NCBI GenBank assembly: GCA_021817875.1
Contig: JAKAFQ010000055.1
Location: 1-13,002, forward strand
Reading direction: 5' to 3'
Source: Pseudomonadota bacterium
GTDB lineage: Bacteria; Pseudomonadota; Gammaproteobacteria; Steroidobacterales; Steroidobacteraceae
DNA: 13,002 nucleotides
Position numbers and translations under genes: made by a program
The notes under the pieces: model-generated
Database searches by the model: none
Seen by the model: the letters and a program-made list of their open reading frames with translations, nothing else
Told to the model about the DNA's origin: nothing
In this document: positions 1-6,139 of the stretch, one piece after another
Layout of the letters: the number at the start of each line of letters is the position of its first letter
Position numbering within the stretch: the first letter of the stretch is position 1

Positions 1-59
1 CGTGGCCCGAAACTGGCAGAGCGCCCAGCGCTGAGCCGAGGCCCGCACGCGCTCCCCCG

Positions 60-1247
60 CTACGCAACCGGCTCGGCGGCCATCTCGAGGTGCAGAGCCT
101 CTCCGGTATACGGGTGGCTGCGGGCGACACGCTCATCGAGCTCGATGCCGAGCCCCGGCTCGACCGGCGGGATCACGTAACCGTCCTGCCAGCAGATGGG
201 CTTGCGAAGCAGCGCGGCGTGCATCCCCTGCCAGCGTTCGATGCCCTCGAGCATGAGGAAATTCGCGCTGCACGCCGCGAGCTGGATATTGGCCGCGCCG
301 ACCACCGGGCCGCAGTACAGGTGCGGCGCGATCTGCGCGTGGCGCGCTTCGGCCAGCGCGGCGATCTTCTTCGCTTCCAGGATCCCGCCGACCCGGCCGA
401 GATTGGGTTGCAGAATGGCCGCGGCCCCGGTCTCGAGCAGCCGCGCGAACTCGTACTTGGTGGCGAGCCGTTCGCCGGCGGCGATCGGTACCCGGCTCGA
501 GCGCGCGACCTTCGCCATCTCCCCCGGCGCATCGGCCGGTACCGGCTCCTCGAACCACAGCGGATCATACGGCTCGATGCGCCGTGCGAGGCGCAGCGCC
601 CCGGCCGCCGTCAGCTGCCCGTGCGTGCCGAGCAGCAGATCGGCGCTCGAGCCGACCGCCGCGCGCAGCTGGCGCATGAAGCGCTCGCACCGGTCGAGCG
701 CCGCGAGCGAAGGCTGGCGGCCGTCGAAGGCGGTATACGGACCGAGCGGATCGAATTTCAGCGCCGTGAAGCCTTCCTTGACGTACTCCGCGGCGCGCTC
801 GGCCGCGAGGTCGGCATCGAGGTACACATCGGATCGGTCTGCCGGCCGGGGATACAGATACGTATAGGTGCGCAACCGCTGGTGCACGCGGCCGCCGAGC
901 AGCTTGTACACCGGTTGTCCGGCCGCCTTGCCGATGATGTCCCAACAGGCCATCTCGAGCGCGCTCAACACCCCCATGAGCGTCAGGTCGGGCCGCTGGG
1001 AATACCCCGAGGAATACACGCGGCGCCAGATCCGCTCGATGTCGTGCGGATCCTCGCCCTCGAGATAACGTCCGAACACATCCTGCAGCATGCGCGCCAC
1101 CAGCTCCGGATGGAAGGGCACACCATACGCCTCCCCCACTCCGTGCACTCCATCGGCGCAGAGCAGTTTGCAGAACACGAAATACCGTCCGCCGAAGTGC
1201 GGCGGCGGGTTGCCGACCACGAAAGTCTCGATGTCCTGCAGGCGCAT
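60..1247 (-). CDS. Enolase-superfamily (mandelate racemase/muconate lactonizing type) enzyme 1, atypical active site
   Basis: 395 aa, a normal length for the mandelate racemase (MR) / muconate lactonizing family of cytoplasmic Mg-dependent enzymes that abstract the proton alpha to a carboxylate. An N-terminal capping domain (about 1-125, with ALEMACWDIIGKAAGQPVYKLLGG at 96-119 in outline) precedes a TIM barrel with K164-x-D166, EEP at 233-235, GE at 258-259 and PHLY with H309. The whole looks closest to the galactonate/mannonate-dehydratase-like branch: H209 sits where those enzymes carry the second residue of Asp-x-His. Oddly, the Asp of that motif is G207 (GTHGQ at 207-211), and the dyad Asp expected in QPD is N282 (QPN). 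The start ATG follows GGAG at 1255-1258 with 7 bases between. The gene begins 14 bases after the stop of the upstream oxidoreductase, so it is the last visible gene of the operon; the stop is TAG. Likely a dehydratase or epimerase of a sugar acid or hydroxy acid. The family is sure; the reaction is unknown. Confidence 0.93.
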   Translation of the reverse strand: MRLQDIETFVVGNPPPHFGGRYFVFCKLLCADGVHGVGEAYGVPFHPELVARMLQDVFGRYLEGEDPHDIERIWRRVYSSGYSQRPDLTLMGVLSALEMACWDIIGKAAGQPVYKLLGGRVHQRLRTYTYLYPRPADRSDVYLDADLAAERAAEYVKEGFTALKFDPLGPYTAFDGRQPSLAALDRCERFMRQLRAAVGSSADLLLGTHGQLTAAGALRLARRIEPYDPLWFEEPVPADAPGEMAKVARSSRVPIAAGERLATKYEFARLLETGAAAILQPNLGRVGGILEAKKIAALAEARHAQIAPHLYCGPVVGAANIQLAACSANFLMLEGIERWQGMHAALLRKPICWQDGYVIPPVEPGLGIELDERVARSHPYTGEALHLEMAAEPVA

Positions 1248-1261
1248 CGGCTCACTCCGTC

Positions 1262-3670
1262 TCAGGCGCGCATGCGCGCGCCGTTCGTGTCATAGGGGGC
1301 CCCGTCCAGCCGCTGCGCCGCCCGCCGCTCCCCCAGGATCTCGATTTCAAACCCCCCGGTCTCATTCCGCAGTCCCGACTCGATGTAACCGAGCGCGAGC
1401 GAACGCCCGACCCGATGGCCGTAGGCGCCCGAGGTCACCCAGCCGACGACCTTGTCGTCGTGCCAGATCGGTTCGTCGCCGATGGCATCGGCCTGCGCCG
1501 CGTTCACCGCGAAGATCGCCAGGCGCCGCTCGCCGCCGTGATCGCGCTCCTCGAGGGCGGCCGCCCGGCCGATGAACCGTTCCTTGCCGAAGTCGATGAA
1601 CCGGCCGAGACCGGCCTCGAAAGGCCCGTAGATCGGCCGGAACTCGCGCGTCCAGGTGCCGAAGCCCTTCTCGATCCGCAACGCATTGAGTGCCCGGGCG
1701 CCGAACGGCCTCAGTCCGCGGCCGGCGCCCGCGGAAACCAACAGGTCATACAGCGCGCGCTGATACTCCGGACTCACCCAGATCTCGTAGCCGAGCTCGC
1801 CGGTGAAGGAGATCCGCCCGACCAGCGCCGGAATCATCCCGATGTCGAGCCGTCGGAACGACAGGAAGGGGAAGGCGCCATTCGAGACGTCCTCGCGCAC
1901 CAGGTCCTGAAGCAGCGCCCGCGATGCCGGACCGGCGATCGCCAGCCCGACATGCTCCATCGTACACGGGCGCAGCGTGACGCCCGCAGACAGGTGCCGC
2001 TCGAACCAACGCATATAACAGTTCTCCGCGGCGTAGGTGCACACCAGCAGCACCCGCTCGGCAGCCGGCCGGCACAGGGTGAAATCGCCGATCAGTCTGC
2101 CCCGCTCGTTGAGCATCGGGCTGAGCGCGATGCGCCCGACCGGCGGCACCCGGTTCGCCATCAGGCGCGAGAGCCATTGCTCCGCCGCGGGTCCGCTCAC
2201 CTCGATCTTGCCGTAGTTGGACGTTTCGATGAGGCCGGCGCCGTGCTGCACGGCGCGGCACTCCGCCCCGACGTGCGGCTGCGCGCTCGAGCGATGGAAG
2301 GTGATGTTCTCGTGCGCCTCGGTTGCGCTCGGGGCGAACCACAGCGCATGCTCGAGCCCACAATACTCGCCGAACACGGCGTGGGCGGACTGCAGCCGGT
2401 CATAGACCGGCGTGGTGCGCAGCGGCCGCGCCGCGCCGAGCTCCTCGTTCGGAAAGCGGATCCTGAAACGGCGGGAGTAATTCTCACGCACTTTGGCGTT
2501 GGTATAGGCGAGAGTCGCCCAGTCACCGTAGCGCGCCACATCCATCGCCCACACATCCGATCCCGGATCCCCATCGACCATCCAGTGCGACAGTGCGAGT
2601 CCCACTCCCCCGCCCTGGCTGAAACCGGCCATGACGCCGCAGGCGACCCAGAAATTTCTGAGTCCCCTCACCGGCCCGATGAGCGGGTTGCCGTCGGGCG
2701 CAAACGTGAACGGACCGTTCACCACCTTGCGGATTCCGACCCGCCCGAGCGCCGGAAAGTGCTCGAAGGCCACCTCGAGACTGGGTGCGATGCGCTCCAG
2801 ATCATTCGGCAGCAGACTCTGGCTGAAATCCCACGGTGTCTCGCGCGGCGCCCAGGGCACCCCCGCGCGCTCGTAGGTGCCGAGGAGCATGCCGCGACGC
2901 TCTTCGCGCAGGTAGATCTCGCCCTCGAAGTCGATGCAGTGCAATTGCTCCGGCAGAGCCGCAATCTCCGGCACCTCCTCCGTGATGAGATACTGGTGTT
3001 CCATCGCGAGAATCGGCAGCTCCAGACCCACCATGCGGCCCACTTCACGCGCCCACAGCCCGCCGGCATTGACGACGTGCTCGGCGTGGACGTTGCCCTG
3101 ATCAGTGATGACGTCCCAGCTGCCGTCGGGCCGAGGCTTCAGATCCACCACCCGGGTGTGCCTGAGCAGCTTCGCGCCTCCGATCTGAGCCGCTTTCGCG
3201 TAGGCATGCGTCACACCGTACGGATCGACGTGGCCCTCCACCGGGTCGAACAGGGCGCCGACGAAATGCCGCGCCTCGAGCAGCGGAAAGCGCTGCTTCG
3301 CCTCTTCGACGGAGATGAGCTCGAGCTCCATGCCGAGATACCGGCCGCGTGCCCGGGCCATCTTCAGCCAGTCGAGCCGCTCGCGGGTACCGGCGAGCAT
3401 CATCCCGCCCGTGAGGTGCACGCCGCACGACTGGCCCGAGATGCGCTCGATCTCGCGATACAGATTGATGGTGTATTGCTGCAGCCGTGCGACGTTGGGA
3501 TCACCGTTGACCGTGTGCATTCCGCCGGCGGCGTGCCAGGTCGAGCCGCAGGTGAGCTCGTCGCGCTCGATCAGCATCACCTCCGGCCAGCCCGCCTTGG
3601 TCAGGTGATACAGCACGCTCGCGCCGACCACACCGCCGCCGATCACCACCACTCTCGCGTGACTGTTCAT
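1262..3670 (-). CDS. FAD-dependent oxidoreductase fused to GcvT domain (sarcosine/dimethylglycine dehydrogenase-like) 1
   Basis: 802 aa from the chosen ATG. Residues 7-16 form the FAD-binding strand and loop (VVVIGGGVVG), followed by an acidic strand end (LIERDE) and GSTWHAAG at 42-49. H46 is at the position of the covalently flavinylated histidine of dimethylglycine and sarcosine dehydrogenases. The DAO-type oxidase domain spans about 5-370, then a central FAO-type segment (about 375-430), then a GcvT/aminomethyltransferase-like folate domain to the C-terminus (FTGELGYEIWV and RIEKGFGTW are typical of it). Enzymes of this build oxidatively remove an N-methyl group and pass the carbon to tetrahydrofolate; length agrees with that family. 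A GTG 36 bases upstream is possible, but the ATG at 3670 places the glycine loop at the usual distance and overlaps the regulator stop as ATGA. The ribosome site there is weak, so translational coupling to the regulator is likely. The true amine substrate is unknown. Confidence 0.94.
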   Translation of the reverse strand: MNSHARVVVIGGGVVGASVLYHLTKAGWPEVMLIERDELTCGSTWHAAGGMHTVNGDPNVARLQQYTINLYREIERISGQSCGVHLTGGMMLAGTRERLDWLKMARARGRYLGMELELISVEEAKQRFPLLEARHFVGALFDPVEGHVDPYGVTHAYAKAAQIGGAKLLRHTRVVDLKPRPDGSWDVITDQGNVHAEHVVNAGGLWAREVGRMVGLELPILAMEHQYLITEEVPEIAALPEQLHCIDFEGEIYLREERRGMLLGTYERAGVPWAPRETPWDFSQSLLPNDLERIAPSLEVAFEHFPALGRVGIRKVVNGPFTFAPDGNPLIGPVRGLRNFWVACGVMAGFSQGGGVGLALSHWMVDGDPGSDVWAMDVARYGDWATLAYTNAKVRENYSRRFRIRFPNEELGAARPLRTTPVYDRLQSAHAVFGEYCGLEHALWFAPSATEAHENITFHRSSAQPHVGAECRAVQHGAGLIETSNYGKIEVSGPAAEQWLSRLMANRVPPVGRIALSPMLNERGRLIGDFTLCRPAAERVLLVCTYAAENCYMRWFERHLSAGVTLRPCTMEHVGLAIAGPASRALLQDLVREDVSNGAFPFLSFRRLDIGMIPALVGRISFTGELGYEIWVSPEYQRALYDLLVSAGAGRGLRPFGARALNALRIEKGFGTWTREFRPIYGPFEAGLGRFIDFGKERFIGRAAALEERDHGGERRLAIFAVNAAQADAIGDEPIWHDDKVVGWVTSGAYGHRVGRSLALGYIESGLRNETGGFEIEILGERRAAQRLDGAPYDTNGARMRA
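3667..3670 (-). promoter_or_regulatory. ATGA stop/start overlap coupling regulator and oxidoreductase
   Basis: On the minus strand the regulator ends CGA TGA and the oxidoreductase begins ATG AAC, sharing the four bases ATGA. No good Shine-Dalgarno precedes the ATG (the nearby bases read CAGAGCCGCAACCG), so re-initiation by ribosomes finishing the regulator is the likely way it is translated. Confidence 0.8.
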
Positions 3671-4656
3671 CGGTTGCGGCTCTGCGCCGATGGCCACTCG
3701 TTGCACACCGCGAGCTGCACAGGCGGCTCAGCCGTCCCGGCCCCGCAGAACCGCTCGATCAGCCAGGACCGAAACAGCGCAATGGCCGTGTCCGCCAGCC
3801 CTTCCGGGTGGGTGATCAGGTAGTAGCCATAGCCATTCTCGAGCGCCTCTTCGAAGGGACTCACCAGCCGTCCGGCGCGCAGGTGCTCGGCAAACAGCCG
3901 GGTATCGACCAGCGCGATACCCTGGCCGCTGAGGGCGTACTGCGCCGCGAGCACCGCCGTGTCGAACACCAGTCCGCGCTCGACGTTGAGCGTGCCGAGG
4001 CCATTGTGGCGCGCGAATTGCGACCACGCTTCGTGTCGCGGTGCTCCATCAAGGCGCACGTGCACGATCTCATTGGCGTCGATGAACGCGCTCAGAGGCT
4101 TACCGCGATGCTGCTCGGCGACCTGCGGATGACACAGGATGCGCAGCCGCACGGACCAGAGCAGATCCGCCACCAGGTCCGTCACCGTGGGCTTGGAGTA
4201 GACCACCGCCACATCGACGTCGCCCAGCGGCGGGCCGACCGCCGCCGGACTCACCAGATCGATATCCACGTCCGTGCTGGTCTGCCGAAAGTCCCGCAGG
4301 ATCGGCACCGCGAGCTGCACGGCGAAGCTCGGCGGCATCTGCACCCGCAGCGTCCGCTGCATCGGAGCGCCCTCGTTGCGGATGTCGTCGATCGCGTATT
4401 CCAGCCGGTCGAAGGACTTGGCAACCGCCGGCAGCAGATGCTGCCCGGCCTTGGTGAGCGTGAGCGCGTGGGGGCGCCGCTCGAACAGCTGCACGCCGAT
4501 CAGCCGTTCGAGCGAAATGACGTGCCGCGACAGCGCGCTCTGGGATATCAGCAGCGCGTGGGCGGCGGCCGTGAAACTGCCGTGCTTGGCCACACCCTCG
4601 AAGGCGCGCAGCGCATTGAGCGGCAGCCAGCGTCGATCGATCGTCTTTTTGCCCAT
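3667..4656 (-). CDS. LysR-type transcriptional regulator, GcvA-like
   Basis: 329 aa, usual LysR size. The N-terminal winged helix-turn-helix occupies about 10-70: LPLNALRAFE, then SFTAAAHALLISQSALSRHV, then LERLIGVQLFERR and LTKAGQ, matching the GcvA branch in style. A periplasmic-binding-fold effector domain covers about 100-300 (LRVQMPPSF, then DVDIDLV). The open frame extends upstream to 4824, but the ATG at 4656 is preferred: GAGGA (4661-4665) lies just upstream, and the DNA-binding domain then starts at residue 10 as in relatives. The stop TGA overlaps the start of the downstream oxidoreductase (ATGA). The gene is therefore the first of its operon and divergent from the plus-strand enolase-superfamily gene. 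That is the classic arrangement for a LysR protein controlling both itself and the divergent gene, probably in response to the pathway substrate or an intermediate. Confidence 0.95.
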   Translation of the reverse strand: MGKKTIDRRWLPLNALRAFEGVAKHGSFTAAAHALLISQSALSRHVISLERLIGVQLFERRPHALTLTKAGQHLLPAVAKSFDRLEYAIDDIRNEGAPMQRTLRVQMPPSFAVQLAVPILRDFRQTSTDVDIDLVSPAAVGPPLGDVDVAVVYSKPTVTDLVADLLWSVRLRILCHPQVAEQHRGKPLSAFIDANEIVHVRLDGAPRHEAWSQFARHNGLGTLNVERGLVFDTAVLAAQYALSGQGIALVDTRLFAEHLRAGRLVSPFEEALENGYGYYLITHPEGLADTAIALFRSWLIERFCGAGTAEPPVQLAVCNEWPSAQSRNR

Positions 4657-4867
4657 CCGGTCCTCGCGCAGCCTCGGGCGATGCCTGCCGGAGCCCCCGG
4701 GCGCGATCAGCCGCATACTAACGTTCCGAGCGGCGGCGGCGCAGCGGATTTCCATGCCTTTTTTCGATGCCGCCAGCCAAATTCTCGGCTTGGAGCGCCG
4801 CAGCCGATGTGAAAGGCTCGGCACGTAAGATCCCGGACGCCCGGCAGATCATCGGGACGGCATACCC
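4657..4867. promoter_or_regulatory. Divergent regulatory region between LysR gene and enolase-superfamily gene 2
   Basis: 211 bp of non-coding sequence between two divergent starts. It is locally AT-richer than the flanking genes (for example TTTTTTCG near 4759-4766). It holds a candidate LysR operator at 4785-4807, a short direct repeat ATGCC at 4754-4758 and 4767-4771, and on the plus strand a TAAGAT (4826-4831) that could be a -10 element. No convincing -35 hexamer stands upstream of it, which would fit activator-dependent transcription. On the minus strand TAGTAT lies about 60 bases upstream of the regulator start, again without a good -35. Confidence 0.6.
4785..4807. promoter_or_regulatory. 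Candidate LysR operator (T-N11-A interrupted palindrome)
   Basis: TCGGCT (4785-4790) and AGCCGA (4802-4807) are perfect inverted repeats separated by 11 bases. Their inner bases give T4790-N11-A4802, the canonical LysR-family box. It lies in the divergent region, 60 bases before the plus-strand gene start and about 130 bases before the regulator's own start. The match is read directly; its role as operator is inferred. Confidence 0.55.
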
Positions 4868-6025
4868 GTGAGCGCATCGCCCCAACAACCTCCGTCCGCC
4901 CCTTCCGGACACCGCATCGCCTCGATCCGCATCACCCATCACCGCCTGCCGCTCGAGCCCCCGTTCCGGGCCGGCTGGGACAGCCGTCCGCGGGTGCATT
5001 TCGACGCCACGATCGTGCGGGTGACGACCGACACCGGCCTCGAGGGCTGCGCCTCGGGTGATCTGATGCTGGGCTTTGCCGGGCACGAGGATCTGTTTCT
5101 CGGCCGGGATGCGCTCGCCCTGGAGCGGCACTACCGGGTGCTCTCGCACATCGACTTCCATTACGGGCGCTGCTGGCCCCTCGACCTCGCCCTGTGGGAC
5201 CTGGCCGGCAAGATCACCGGACAGCCGTGCTGGCGGCTGCTCGGCGGCCTGTCCAACAGGGTGCGCGCGTACGCCTCCTCGGGCACGCTGCGGGCTCCGC
5301 AGCAGCTGGCCGAGCAGGCCGCGCGGTACCTCGAGGACGGTTTCCCGGCGATGAAGATCCGCTTCCAGCGCGGCCTCTGGCGGGACGACATCCGCGCACT
5401 CGAGGCCGTGCGTGCGCGGGTCGGCGAGCGGCTGACGCTGCTGGTCGACTGTAACCAGGGCTGGCGCATGCCCTGGGACACCGAGGCGCCCTGGAGCCTC
5501 AAGGACGCGCTGGCCGTGGCACGCGAGCTCGAGCGCCTCGGCGTCTACTGGATGGAGGAGCCTCTGCACCGGGGCGACCGCGAGGGAATGAAAGCGCTGC
5601 GTGATGCGACTGACGTCCGGATCGCCGCAGGAGAGATGACACGGCAGGTTCACGAGTTGCGCGACCTGATTGCCTCACGCTGCATCGACGTGGTGCAACC
5701 CGACGTCGCCCTGGTCGGCGGCATCACCGGCATGAGACGCGTGCTGACGATGGCGCAGGAGCACAATGTCATCTTCACCCCACACACCTGGACCAATGGG
5801 ATGGGCCTCACCGCCAACGCACACCTCGTCGCCGGTCTCGGTGACGCGCCGTTCATCGAATTTCCCTATGACCCGCCCGAGTGGTCGCTCGAGCGGCGCG
5901 ATTTCATGCTGGCCGCGCCGCTGAAGACCGACCGCGAGGGATGGCTCAGCCTGCCCGACACGCCGGGCATGGGCTACCGGCTGGACGAGCCGGCTCTCGA
6001 GGCCACACGGCGGTCAGGCGCCTGA
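4868..6025 (+). CDS. Enolase-superfamily (mandelate racemase subgroup) enzyme 2
   Basis: 385 aa, complete. The N-terminal capping domain runs to about 130 (WPLDLALWDLAGKITGQPCWRLLGG at 103-127 in outline). The barrel shows a full MR-subgroup active site: K163-x-R165 (AMKIRF), D194-x-N196 (LLVDCNQG), EEP at 230-232, GE at 255-256, D279 (VVQPD) and H306 (TPHTW) forming the His-Asp dyad, and E331 near the barrel end. Metal ligands D194, the EEP Glu and E256 are all present, unlike in enzyme 1. The reaction would be dehydration, racemisation or epimerisation of a hydroxy or amino acid; the substrate cannot be read. The start is GTG with GGGA at 4854-4857 ten bases upstream; about 18 residues precede the first barrel-domain strand, so a slightly later start is possible. 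It is transcribed away from the LysR gene with the operator in between, hence a probable regulated target. Confidence 0.93.
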   Translation: MSASPQQPPSAPSGHRIASIRITHHRLPLEPPFRAGWDSRPRVHFDATIVRVTTDTGLEGCASGDLMLGFAGHEDLFLGRDALALERHYRVLSHIDFHYGRCWPLDLALWDLAGKITGQPCWRLLGGLSNRVRAYASSGTLRAPQQLAEQAARYLEDGFPAMKIRFQRGLWRDDIRALEAVRARVGERLTLLVDCNQGWRMPWDTEAPWSLKDALAVARELERLGVYWMEEPLHRGDREGMKALRDATDVRIAAGEMTRQVHELRDLIASRCIDVVQPDVALVGGITGMRRVLTMAQEHNVIFTPHTWTNGMGLTANAHLVAGLGDAPFIEFPYDPPEWSLERRDFMLAAPLKTDREGWLSLPDTPGMGYRLDEPALEATRRSGA

Positions 6026-6116
6026 AGCCCTCCGCGCACACCCCTCTGTCGCCCCTGTTCCTGGCCACTCACCCACGCCGCCCGCGTCTGTCTCCGCGGA
6101 GCCCCGAGCGATGCCC

Positions 6117-6133
6117 GCACGGCGGAGCCGTGC
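6117..6133. terminator. Hairpin between convergent genes, possible bidirectional terminator
   Basis: GCACGGC (6117-6123), loop GGA, GCCGTGC (6127-6133): a perfect 7-bp GC-rich stem in the 114-bp gap between two convergent stops (6025 and 6140). No T-run follows on either strand, so it would be an atypical intrinsic terminator. A loop-less palindrome CTCCGCGGAG lies nearby at 6092-6101. Confidence 0.4.
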
Positions 6134-6139
6134 CGCCGC

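Noticed and set aside
1..48. Possible start of another operon gene on the minus strand (GTG at 48, GGGGGAG just upstream, frame open to the edge)
   Set aside because: Only 16 codons are visible, the ribosome site is three bases from the GTG, and the residues match nothing I recognise. It remains possible, as the gap from the preceding stop is only 11 bases.
1415..3823. Long plus-strand open frame (802 codons) opposite the FAD/GcvT gene 1
   Set aside because: It is the antisense shadow of a gene with clear FAD and GcvT motifs; its translation is rich in Arg, His and Pro with no recognisable domain.
4754..4771. ATGCC direct repeat with 13-base period in the LysR divergent region
   Set aside because: Five-base repeat, too short to separate from chance; the nearby T-N11-A palindrome is a better operator candidate.
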